Positions 1-6,703 of a DNA stretch of 11,777 bases are shown here, piece after piece. A program made the translations under genes and the position numbers. Numbering within the stretch: position 1 is the stretch's first letter; each line of letters starts with the position of its first letter. The stretch is from the NCBI GenBank assembly GCA_022508725.1, contig JAFLUR010000042.1:1-11777 (forward strand), written 5' to 3'. The DNA comes from Oscillospiraceae bacterium (lineage in GTDB: Bacteria > Bacillota > Clostridia > UBA1381). Under the pieces are notes generated by a model. The model saw only the letters and a list, made by a program, of their open reading frames with translations, had not been told where the DNA came from and made no database searches.

Positions 1-81
1 TACAATATTTTAAAATTAACAAATGTGTCACGCATCATTGACTTTTATACAAAATATTTTCGAATTCTGTACGGTACATAC

Positions 82-110
82 TTGATAATTTCGAATATTT
101 ATGGTATAAT
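82..110 (+). promoter_or_regulatory. Sigma-A promoter of the C11 protease gene
   Basis: A -35 box TTGATA (82-87) and a perfect -10 box TATAAT (105-110) are separated by exactly 17 bases, within an AT-rich stretch 34 bases before the start codon. This is a near-consensus housekeeping promoter, so the protease is likely transcribed on its own and not by flagellar sigma factors. A ribosome binding site, AGGAGAG at 131-137, follows. Confidence 0.8.
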
Positions 111-143
111 ATAAAAAACTTTTTGTAGTCAGGAGAGATTTAA

Positions 144-3100
144 ATGCATAAAATTTTAAAAAAAGCCGTAAGCTTTATGATTTCGGCGGCAATGATGTCG
201 GCACCGTCGGCGGGGCTTGCCGCAAGGGCAGAGATGAATTACACAAATTATACATATACCGCCCCCGCTTACGGCGTTGAAAAGTCGTTTCTTGATATGC
301 TGGTGCAGGATTATGACACGCCTCCGCTGACGATTAACGCGCCGGCTGTATTGAATGACGAGGAAATCGCCGACTGGGCGATATATATTTATATGTGCGG
401 ATCAAACTTGGAGTCGCAATACGACGCCGCAACGTACGATCTGATCGAAATGCTTAAAGCGGATATCCCCGATAACGTTAAAATCATTGTCATGACAGGC
501 GGCGCCTCATTATGGAATCCTTCCGGCAAAGGCGACGCTTACAATGAAGATGTCGGATATGACGCTTACACAGAGCCGTCATCGGAGTTCACCCGGATAT
601 TTGAGATCGATGACAAACAAATGACTCTTAAATATGAATACGAGAAAAATCTTAATATGGGTGATCCCGCAACGGCGGTGTCATTTATTGAACACGCTCT
701 TGAATACGCTCCGGCAAAGCATACCATGCTGTCTTTCTGGAATCACGGCAACGGTTTGAGAGGAGCCGAATATGATGAGAATTTCGACAATGATAAATTG
801 AGCGTTATGGAAATAAAAAGCGTTCTTGAAGCACTGAAAACAGCAATGGGCGGAGAAAAGATCGATCTTGTCGGATTTGACGCCTGCATTATGTCCACCT
901 TTGAGATAGCCTGTATGCTCTCTCCGTATGCCGATTATCTGATCGCTTCGGAGGAAGCCGAGCCTTCTTCGGGCTGGGACTATGAGTTTCTTTCCATGTT
1001 CAGCGATTGGGAGGGAGCGGAACCTCCTACGGCAATTGATGTGGGAAAAGCAATAATCGATCAATACGGTCTCAGTGTAGGCAAGAAAGCCGGGGTCGGC
1101 TGGCCGTCGGTCACATCTCAGACAATGTCGTTGACGGATCTGTCAAGAATGCGGGATTTAGCCGACGCGTTTAACGCTCTGGCAGAGGAAATGCTGAATT
1201 CGCTGTACGTTAATGATGATTACGAAACGGTCGCAAAGGTTTTCAGGACAGCGGAAAAAACTCAGAAAATGCTTTCCGGCACCGGAATGATCGATTTGTA
1301 TGATTTTGTTTATAATATAAAGGATTCGGAACCGTTCCGTGAATCTGCGGAGCGCGTCATGGAAGTTCTCGGAACGCCTCCGGGATCGGACGCGGAAAAT
1401 TATAACGGTTTTGTTACTCCCGAAAACTTTGTAGGTGAAAATTTGGGAGAAAATACCGCCGTAATATACAGAGGAACGGGAATTGATTACAATAACTGTA
1501 TCGGATTGTCGTTTTACTATCCGATCGGCGGCACATATACCGTATTGACGAAAGAAGCCATGGAAATATACAAAAATTTAGGATTAAGCGAAGCCTATAC
1601 TTTTTATTTGTTAGGCATAGATCTTCTTTCGGACAAATTTACCGAATTTTCGGGAGAGCTTGTCGATGAATATGACAATGAAACCGACTTGTTCAGCGTA
1701 AGCGTCAATCCCGAAGAAGAGCTGGACAAGCTGACAAACGTGAGCTATAAAACCGTATATAAAACCGTGAGAAACGATGGTTCCGCAGACGAATATTTTT
1801 TGGGCTCGGAGCAGATACCGGACGGATGGGATGATAACAAGTTTTCCAAAGAGCCGTATGAAGAATGGTATTCTTTAAACGGTAATCTGATCTCCATGGA
1901 CATGACCGGCTATACCTCTTACGCGGATTTTCTCGGGTATGACGTGTACAGCTACAACACGATGGTACTTATTCTCCTCGGAGATATTGATGATTATGAT
2001 AACGTTATCATGGCATCCTTATATTGCACAAAGAAGATCAGGAAAGACGATTCGGCGCCCGACGGTGAGGTATACGGCGAAACGGTCGTTAATTATATAC
2101 AGCCTGTAATAAACGGCTATTTGAGTGACAGAGCCGTTATGCCGGATGAAAATATGCACATAATCCCCATGATAAGCGTATCCGGCCAAGACGGAAGCCG
2201 GCGTTACATGGCGTACAGGGATTCGGTGAAGCTTGAAAAGGTGGGCGGAGAAATCGTGCTGCCTGTTGAAATGAAGGAATTGACAAGCGGCGACAACGTG
2301 ATATATTCATCTTATTTTGAAGCTGTCGATCTTAACCGAAACACCTACGTTTCAAATCCGTACATATATGCGTTAATAAACAGCTTCAGTGATTACAAGG
2401 TCGTAATTTATCCGCAGGCATATACCGGCGATCCGATCGAGCCCGAGGTTCATCTGATCACACACGGTCAGGAAAATCTTACTCAGGGCGTTGATTATAA
2501 AGCGGAATACGATAATAATATCGAAAAGGGAACCGCCTCCGTAAAGATAACGTCGCTTATCGAAGAATTGCCCGGAACCGTTGAAGCAAGCTTTACGATC
2601 TGCGATTATGCGGATCTTGCCGAAGAATATGCAAAGCTTATTCCCGACCATGCCGCTCCGGAAGAATGTACCGAAGCGTATGAATATGTCGAACATATAA
2701 AGGTCATGGAATTGACAAAATATTATTACGAATCGGGCTCGGAGCTCGGCGCAGAAAGTCTTGCAAAATTAAACAGGCAATATAACGCTTATTTGTCTTA
2801 TTCGGATTCGTCGCTTGAAAATAACGGTGTGGAGCTCATAGGCGCATTTTCGGCGTATGACGGCGGAATTTACAGAGGTGAATTATCCGTGAATTTGATC
2901 GCGCGCAGATTGAATAAGGATCTCGGTGACGACTGTATCGGCGGCTTTGATGTGAGTATGTATGTGCAGTCGGAGGATGGTGTGCTGCAAAAAACGGAGA
3001 TGATAAGCGGAGAAAGCGTCGCTCTTAAAACAGCGCTCCCGCAGAATATCGACGTAAGCAGCCTAAAGATATACAGCCTTACGGATGAGACGGACGCGAT

Positions 3101-3506
3101 GATACCGATAGAATACAGCTTGACGGAACGCGCGGGCACGGTATACGCAATATTCAAAACGGACAGACTCGGCTCTTTCGCTTTGTTTGCGCCTGCAAGC
3201 GGTAAAATAACGGTTAGTATTGCAGAGGATACAAAAACAGATGAGGACGGTTCCGTCATAGTAAAGGTGAACATATCGAACGCAACGGGAAGAGGTATAA
3301 CGGGCGATGTTATCGCGGCAGCTTATAATGACGGCGCGCTCGTGAGCTTGTCCGTTATGAAAGAGCAAAAGATCAAAACGGGAACAAATGAAATGAATTT
3401 GACGCTCCGGAATGCGGCAGGCGGAGCAGATAACATAAAAATATTTGTATGGGACAGTATTTCCGGTATGACGCCTTTGAGCGAAAGGATCGGTAAAAGT
3501 TTATAA
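144..3506 (+). CDS. Secreted clostripain-family (C11) cysteine protease with long C-terminal region
   Basis: This is a predicted exported cysteine endopeptidase of 1120 residues. Residues 1 to about 29 form a signal peptide with a Lys-rich start, a hydrophobic Ala/Met core and Ala residues before a likely cleavage site. The C11 peptidase domain begins near residue 78 with the characteristic IYMCGSNLES motif. The catalytic His is H201 in FWNHGNG and the catalytic Cys is C248 in GFDACIMS, about 47 residues apart as is usual in clostripain and PmC11; D246 sits in the expected place beside the active site. C11 enzymes generally cleave after Arg or Lys. The family domain ends near residue 490. The remaining ~600 residues are beta-rich, and about 752-820 resemble the Ig-like repeats of clostridial surface proteins (AYTGDPIEP, then a GVDYKAEYDNN segment). 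No LPXTG sorting signal or C-terminal membrane segment is visible, so it is probably released or held non-covalently. The start has an AGGAGAG site 6 bases upstream. Substrate unknown. Confidence 0.9.
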   Translation: MHKILKKAVSFMISAAMMSAPSAGLAARAEMNYTNYTYTAPAYGVEKSFLDMLVQDYDTPPLTINAPAVLNDEEIADWAIYIYMCGSNLESQYDAATYDLIEMLKADIPDNVKIIVMTGGASLWNPSGKGDAYNEDVGYDAYTEPSSEFTRIFEIDDKQMTLKYEYEKNLNMGDPATAVSFIEHALEYAPAKHTMLSFWNHGNGLRGAEYDENFDNDKLSVMEIKSVLEALKTAMGGEKIDLVGFDACIMSTFEIACMLSPYADYLIASEEAEPSSGWDYEFLSMFSDWEGAEPPTAIDVGKAIIDQYGLSVGKKAGVGWPSVTSQTMSLTDLSRMRDLADAFNALAEEMLNSLYVNDDYETVAKVFRTAEKTQKMLSGTGMIDLYDFVYNIKDSEPFRESAERVMEVLGTPPGSDAENYNGFVTPENFVGENLGENTAVIYRGTGIDYNNCIGLSFYYPIGGTYTVLTKEAMEIYKNLGLSEAYTFYLLGIDLLSDKFTEFSGELVDEYDNETDLFSVSVNPEEELDKLTNVSYKTVYKTVRNDGSADEYFLGSEQIPDGWDDNKFSKEPYEEWYSLNGNLISMDMTGYTSYADFLGYDVYSYNTMVLILLGDIDDYDNVIMASLYCTKKIRKDDSAPDGEVYGETVVNYIQPVINGYLSDRAVMPDENMHIIPMISVSGQDGSRRYMAYRDSVKLEKVGGEIVLPVEMKELTSGDNVIYSSYFEAVDLNRNTYVSNPYIYALINSFSDYKVVIYPQAYTGDPIEPEVHLITHGQENLTQGVDYKAEYDNNIEKGTASVKITSLIEELPGTVEASFTICDYADLAEEYAKLIPDHAAPEECTEAYEYVEHIKVMELTKYYYESGSELGAESLAKLNRQYNAYLSYSDSSLENNGVELIGAFSAYDGGIYRGELSVNLIARRLNKDLGDDCIGGFDVSMYVQSEDGVLQKTEMISGESVALKTALPQNIDVSSLKIYSLTDETDAMIPIEYSLTERAGTVYAIFKTDRLGSFALFAPASGKITVSIAEDTKTDEDGSVIVKVNISNATGRGITGDVIAAAYNDGALVSLSVMKEQKIKTGTNEMNLTLRNAAGGADNIKIFVWDSISGMTPLSERIGKSL

Positions 3507-3575
3507 TAAGGAAGCAAAGCGCGGATTAATACCGTTCTCATGCACGAAAAGAGGATAATCGAAGTTGAGGTTGTA

Positions 3576-3727
3576 AGAGCCTGTTTAGTATCCTCCGATC
3601 ACCGTCTTTTCCCGCCGGTTTTGCACAAAATTCTTGAAATACACAAAGTATTCCCGCGAATTTTGTGCTTTGCCGGCAGAAAAACCCGCTCGAAAGTACG
3701 GCAATCTCCGAATACTGAACAGGCTTT
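3576..3727. repeat. Palindromic repeat element, copy A (MITE- or REP-like)
   Basis: This is an element of about 150 bp with imperfect inverted ends: AGAGCCTGTT at 3576-3585 faces AACAGGCTTT at 3718-3727, and pairing continues inward over roughly 24 bases. Its centre is a hairpin: an 11-bp perfect stem (3623-3633 with 3658-3668), an outer GCCGG/CCGGC pair (3614-3618 with 3673-3677) and an inner AATAC/GTATT pair. Positions 3574-3601 and 3628-3662 are identical, over 28 and 35 bases, to parts of copy B. No clear target-site duplication is seen and it has no coding capacity. It could be a non-autonomous mobile element or a REP-like repeat; the exact ends are uncertain. Confidence 0.75.
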
Positions 3728-3746
3728 GAATCCGGCGTAAAGTCTG

Positions 3747-3786
3747 ACGACCGATGGTACCGTTGAAGTTCCGTCGGTCGTTTTTT
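3747..3786 (+). terminator. Intrinsic terminator-like hairpin between repeat copies
   Basis: An 11-bp stem (3747-3757 with 3771-3781, one G-U pair) encloses a 13-base loop and runs into a TTTTTT tract at 3781-3786. It is the first good terminator after the protease stop codon at 3506, so it may end that transcript, with repeat copy A inserted between them. It is itself flanked by facing repeat ends (3709-3727 and 3788-3806), so it could instead belong to the repeat family. Confidence 0.55.
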
Positions 3787-3787
3787 C

Positions 3788-3806
3788 AGAGCCTGTTCGG
3801 TATCCG
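3788..3806. repeat. Isolated end of the palindromic repeat family
   Basis: AGAGCCTGTTCGGTATCCG matches the terminal sequence of the neighbouring copies A and B, but no matching opposite end is found before copy B begins. It faces the right end of copy A in inverted orientation around the hairpin at 3747-3786. It is probably the remnant of a third copy or part of a compound arrangement. Confidence 0.6.
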
Positions 3807-3896
3807 CAAATCGTCGGTAAGCCGTTCCGTTATTTGTTTGTTTTTTCCGTTGACTCGGATGCTTCCGACTGAATCGGCGATATTGTTTACCGTATA

Positions 3897-4055
3897 AGAG
3901 CCTGTTTAGTATCCTCCGATCATCATCTTTTCGGCATATTTTCCCGCAGGCAAAGTCCGAAATTCTTGAAATACACAAAGTATTCCCGCGAATTCCGTGC
4001 CGGCAGAAAAATCCGCTCAAAAATCCAACGATCGGAGGAATGCCGAACAGGCTCT
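3897..4055. repeat. Palindromic repeat element, copy B (MITE- or REP-like)
   Basis: This second copy, about 159 bp, lies in the same orientation as copy A. AGAGCCTGTT at 3897-3906 and AACAGGCTCT at 4046-4055 are its ends; the inverted repeat is longer and better kept than in copy A, since CCTCCGATC at 3913-3921 also faces GATCGGAGG at 4030-4038. The identical 35-base core shared with copy A lies at 3960-3994, inside a weaker central hairpin. The arms have diverged from copy A while the ends and core are conserved, suggesting two separate insertions of one family and not a recent tandem duplication. Confidence 0.75.
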
Positions 4056-4173
4056 GAAAATCCTTTTGACTGTGCTTTCCTCGCTTTTTTATGTTTTTTT
4101 CATGCTCTTGCCCCGGTTGCCCTGCGGGAATGGCGCCATATCGATTTGTCAGCCGAAAAATCCTAAAAAATAT

Positions 4174-4200
4174 TAAAGTTTATGAAAGTTGATACGATAT
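4174..4200 (+). promoter_or_regulatory. Sigma-28 (flagellar) promoter of the flagellin remnant
   Basis: TAAAGTTT at 4174-4181 is an exact match to the sigma-28 -35 element. It is followed by 11 bases and TACGATAT at 4193-4200, which matches the -10 consensus GCCGATAA/GCCGATAT at the GAT core and all but two bases. Sigma-28 promoters of this strength typically drive flagellin, and the flagellin remnant lies 100-230 bases downstream. If still active, it would make a short RNA of about 290 bases ending at the terminator at 4472-4500. Confidence 0.65.
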
Positions 4201-4297
4201 AATTAATATGAACGTGGTTTGAAAGTTGATCGAAACGGTATACTGTACATAAGGGCCCAATGGAAGGTGACCGTGAAGATTTTCGGAACGGTGGTTT

Positions 4298-4427
4298 ATA
4301 AGGCAAGATGATGTTACAACTGAAATCGATACGCCCAACAGGTACAACATTCTTACTCAGGCGGTCGCGTCAAATGCCCGCCCGGGCTAACTCGGCTCCT
4401 CAGTCGGTATTGTCATTGCTGCAATGA
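4298..4427 (+). pseudogene. Frameshifted C-terminal remnant of a flagellin gene
   Basis: Read from 4298, the frame gives IRQDDVTTEI, then NRYNILTQA and VAS, which follows the flagellin C-terminal pattern IRDADxAxEM..YxKxNILTQAxxx. A single extra base at 4373 breaks the frame. Read from ATG 4374, the next frame gives MPARANSAPQSVLSLLQ and a TGA stop at 4425-4427, matching the standard flagellin ending MLAQAN..PQ.VL.LL. Weaker similarity (TVHK, then MEGDREDF against the usual TVNN..LDNVVENL) reaches back to about 4243 with further indels. There is no start codon, N-terminal flagellin domain or variable domain in the ~100 bases to the sigma-28 promoter, so the bulk of the gene has been deleted. 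Its position just upstream of fliD fits a former hag/fliC gene. A translated product is very unlikely. Confidence 0.8.
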
Positions 4428-4471
4428 TCATTAAAGTCTGCTTTAAAGACTCGTCTTTGGAGAGATTTCCC

Positions 4472-4500
4472 GGAGGGGTTTTTGCCTCTCCGTTTTTTTA
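4472..4500 (+). terminator. Intrinsic terminator of the flagellin remnant
   Basis: GGAGGGG (4472-4478) pairs with CCTCTCC (4485-4491), including one G-U pair, around a 6-base loop, and is followed by GTTTTTTTA. It begins 45 bases after the flagellin remnant's stop codon and is well preserved, although the gene it served is broken. Confidence 0.8.
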
Positions 4501-4741
4501 TATACACCCCCGGGAAGCTGCTTTCTTGTTCCGAACGTTCATAATATATATGGAGATAGTGTTTCATGGTTTCCTTATTTTACAAGCCGGATAAGCCTTA
4601 CGGCATGTTTTCGGGGGCGGGATACGGAAATAAATGACCGCATAACGCCCAAAAATCCGTATTATTTATCGCAGTTTATGCAAATTGTATAAAATTGTTA
4701 AAAAAAACAGTCGTTTATTAAAAAAAATTTTATAAAAAGAC
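4501..4741. other. Intergenic stretch between flagellin terminator and fliD promoter
   Basis: Apart from the small ORF at 4566-4637, this stretch holds an 8-bp palindrome GAACGTTC (4533-4540) and a 7-bp inverted repeat ATACGGA/TCCGTAT (4622-4628 and 4656-4662). From about 4663 it becomes strongly AT-rich with A-tracts, which may act as an UP-type element for the promoter that follows. I see no RNA gene or riboswitch. Confidence 0.4.
4566..4637 (+). CDS. Possible 23-residue peptide ORF
   Basis: An ATG at 4566 is preceded by GGAGAT (4552-4557) with an 8-base gap, which is good spacing for translation, and the frame runs to TGA at 4635-4637. The peptide (MVSLFYKPDKPYGMFSGAGY, then GNK) is rich in Gly, Tyr and Lys with no membrane segment. 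It matches nothing I recognise. No convincing promoter is visible and it sits just after a terminator, so it may be chance or another decayed gene fragment. Confidence 0.2.
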   Translation: MVSLFYKPDKPYGMFSGAGYGNK

Positions 4742-4770
4742 TTGAAATTTTTTCGCGTTTATTATACAAT
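4742..4770 (+). promoter_or_regulatory. Sigma-A-type promoter of fliD
   Basis: TTGAAA (4742-4747) and TACAAT (4765-4770) are separated by exactly 17 bases, preceded by A/T tracts. This resembles a housekeeping promoter; no good sigma-28 match is seen between 4700 and 4848. Transcription would begin near 4777, leaving a leader of about 70 bases before the fliD start, and could read on through the fliS genes and perhaps into the che genes. Confidence 0.7.
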
Positions 4771-4848
4771 AGTAATATAGATAAAAATGCCCACGGATAT
4801 GCAAGCTTATTTTTAAGGGAACCAAGTAAAAAAAAGGAGGTTTTTATC

Positions 4849-6444
4849 ATGTCGGATTCAAGTACAATTTCGGCAACCAAATCGGCTTCGGGCAAGCTGC
4901 GCCTTTCGGGATTTTCAACCGGTATAGATATAGACGGTTTGATTGAAGCGGCGCTTATGAACGAAAACGCAAAAATAGACAAACAGAAACAGAACATTCA
5001 GAAACAGGAATGGATGCAGGCGGCATATGAAACAATAAACAAAAGGATCGCCGAATTCCAGGACGCATACCTTTCAATCGGCGGTACCGATGATGTATCG
5101 CTTGCGTCTGCTCTCGCATCGAGAATCGTTACCTTGTCGGACAGCTCCAATATAAGCGTAACGGCATCGGGAAACGCAACGGTTGACAGCCTTGTGATAG
5201 AAAGATTCAAAAAGGCTACCGCGGCGTCGATCTCATCGCAGAAGCTGTTTGACAACGAGACGTCGAGCAGCGTAAAGTCGATGAAAATAAAGGATCTGGT
5301 TGAGAAGCTTAACCAAAAAGACGGCGTGAACATAGAGGCGACCACCGAAGGCGAAGGCGACGATGCAACCGTTACATACAGCTTTAAGATCAAAGGAGAG
5401 ACATTTACCTTAGGCGAGGACGAAACGGTTTCGGATATGCTCTCGAAGATAAACAATTCCGGTTTGGGCGTGACCGCATCGTTCAACACATTTACTGGCA
5501 AATTCACAATCGCTTCAAACGAAACGGGCGAAAACTCAATGCTCTATCTCGACGGCGGCGAAAACGATCTGCTTACGGGAATTTTCGGAGAAGGCGCAAA
5601 GGATCAGCTCGGAAACGATTATACCATGGGCGGCGAGGAAACTGCGGTAAAAGGCACCCAAGCCGAAATAAAATTCGCCGGAAATGACGATGTTTTCAAA
5701 TTTAACGGCAATACATTCACAATCGACGGCTATACGTTCAATATTTTGAATGACAGCGGCGACTCTGAGCCGGTAACCGTTAATTCGAAGGTCGATACCG
5801 ACGCGATGGTAGGCAAGATCAAAAAGTTTGTTGACGCGTATAACGGTCTTATGGCAACACTGTACAGCTATGCTTACACAACGCCCGAAAACGGCTACGA
5901 CCCGATCACCGACAAAGACAGAGAAAAGATGACCGAAAAACAGATCGAGGAGTATGAGGCAAAGGCAAAGCAGGGAATTCTCTACGGCAACAGCGACATT
6001 AAAAAGCTTATGAGCAATATGCGCAGCTTGTTCTCATCCACCGTTACGGAATCCGGTCTCAAGCTGAGCCATGTGGGCGTTACAATGGCGGCGTATTCGA
6101 AAGAAACGGCTTACGGAAAGATAGAAGTGGACGAGAAAAAGCTCAGAAGCGCTATCGAAAAGAATGCATCCGATGTGGCGGCGCTGTTCTCGTCAAGAAG
6201 CACCGACAACGGTTCGACACAGGGTATAGCAATCGAGTTCAAAACGCTTACGCAGAACTATCAGAACAATTACAGATTTAAAGTATCCGAGAGAATGAAT
6301 CAAAAGCTCGCTCAGATGAAAGAGCTTCTTGAAACATTAAAGGAAAAGCTTGCCGATCGGGAGGACAGATTGTATAAGAAATATGCTTCCATGGAAACTT
6401 CGATAACAAAGTTGTCCGGTCAGTCATCATTCCTGTTCGGTTAA
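4849..6444 (+). CDS. fliD: Flagellar filament capping protein FliD (hook-associated protein 2)
   Basis: FliD forms the cap at the tip of the flagellar filament, where it folds incoming flagellin subunits. The protein has 531 residues, within the usual family range. The N-terminal FliD domain (about 17-115) opens with the typical LSGFSTGIDIDGLIEAAL motif, followed by a coiled-coil segment (KIDKQKQNIQKQEWMQAAYE). The middle, about 150-320, is a variable beta-rich part with Gly/Asp/Asn-rich turns. The C-terminal FliD domain starts near 320 (VDTDAMVGKIKKFVDAYNGL) and ends with a long heptad helix (about 480-531) closing in SSFLFG. It has no signal peptide, as expected for a type III export substrate. 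The start is firm: AAGGAGG lies at 4834-4840, 8 bases before the ATG. It lies directly downstream of the flagellin remnant and before fliS, the common late-flagellar order. Confidence 0.95.
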   Translation: MSDSSTISATKSASGKLRLSGFSTGIDIDGLIEAALMNENAKIDKQKQNIQKQEWMQAAYETINKRIAEFQDAYLSIGGTDDVSLASALASRIVTLSDSSNISVTASGNATVDSLVIERFKKATAASISSQKLFDNETSSSVKSMKIKDLVEKLNQKDGVNIEATTEGEGDDATVTYSFKIKGETFTLGEDETVSDMLSKINNSGLGVTASFNTFTGKFTIASNETGENSMLYLDGGENDLLTGIFGEGAKDQLGNDYTMGGEETAVKGTQAEIKFAGNDDVFKFNGNTFTIDGYTFNILNDSGDSEPVTVNSKVDTDAMVGKIKKFVDAYNGLMATLYSYAYTTPENGYDPITDKDREKMTEKQIEEYEAKAKQGILYGNSDIKKLMSNMRSLFSSTVTESGLKLSHVGVTMAAYSKETAYGKIEVDEKKLRSAIEKNASDVAALFSSRSTDNGSTQGIAIEFKTLTQNYQNNYRFKVSERMNQKLAQMKELLETLKEKLADREDRLYKKYASMETSITKLSGQSSFLFG

Positions 6445-6473
6445 GGATCACCAAATACTTTAAAGGACAAAAT

Positions 6474-6510
6474 CCGGAAAGGGGACGCTTTCGCGGCTTC
6501 CCCTTTTCGG
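6474..6510 (+). terminator. Possible fliD terminator or processing hairpin lacking a T-tract
   Basis: CCGGAAAGGGGA (6474-6485) pairs with TCCCCTTTTCGG (6499-6510) through 12 positions, one of them G-U, around a 13-base loop that can form a small inner CGC/GCG stem. It starts 30 bases after the fliD stop. No T-run follows, so it is a poor intrinsic terminator and may instead stabilise or attenuate the transcript. Confidence 0.4.
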
Positions 6511-6689
6511 AAAATACATATATAAAAAAACGATCGGTTTTCCGCTTTTTCGCAGGAACAACGGCAGAACGAAACGATCGTTAGGTGTTTACGGGGTTTG
6601 CGATCCGCACTTTGCGGAAAGCCTGCAGCCGCCCCCGGGAAGAATTCTGTTCCGCGGCTTCGGCGGAGTATGGCTGCGACTACATAGTT

Positions 6690-6695
6690 AAGGAG
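6690..6695 (+). promoter_or_regulatory. Ribosome binding site deciding the fliS start
   Basis: AAGGAG lies 8 bases before ATG 6704. An upstream in-frame GTG at 6695 overlaps this site and so cannot be the start, which fixes FliS at 213 residues. Confidence 0.8.
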
Positions 6696-6703
6696 TGTTC
6701 ATT

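Larger units (their letters stand above)
6445..6703 (+). other. Structured 260-base leader between fliD and fliS
   Basis: This gap contains no ORF that I can support but several inverted repeats: a 12-bp stem at 6474-6485/6499-6510, AACGATCG/CGATCGTT at 6529-6536/6575-6582, TCCGCA/TGCGGA at 6604-6609/6613-6618, and AGCCGC against GCGGCT at about 6627-6660. Its second half is GC-rich compared with the flanks. No clear promoter is seen. It may hold the end of the fliD transcript, an RNA-level control element for fliS, or decayed repeats. Confidence 0.45.

Noticed and set aside
38..66. A second promoter upstream of the protease (TTGACT at 38-43)
   Set aside because: The -35 box is good but no -10 box lies at 16-18 bases; the promoter at 82-110 is far better.
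3538..4020. A 160-codon open frame on the minus strand across the repeat region
   Set aside because: It repeats the same peptide segment twice because it spans repeat copies A and B, has no ribosome binding site, and its amino-acid make-up is what the palindromes give by chance.
3576..4055. CRISPR array
   Set aside because: There are only two full copies, the identical blocks differ in length (28 and 35 bases), and the intervening sequence is not of regular spacer size; the palindromic ends fit a repeat element better.
3540..4166. Short plus-strand frames at 3540-3740 and 3966-4166
   Set aside because: Both lie inside or across the repeat elements, lack ribosome binding sites and match no protein pattern.
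4060..4170. A riboswitch or c-di-GMP-sensing element upstream of the flagellin remnant
   Set aside because: The short GC-rich patch (about 4113-4140) does not contain the conserved GEMM motifs, and it lies upstream of the sigma-28 promoter and so would not be in that transcript.
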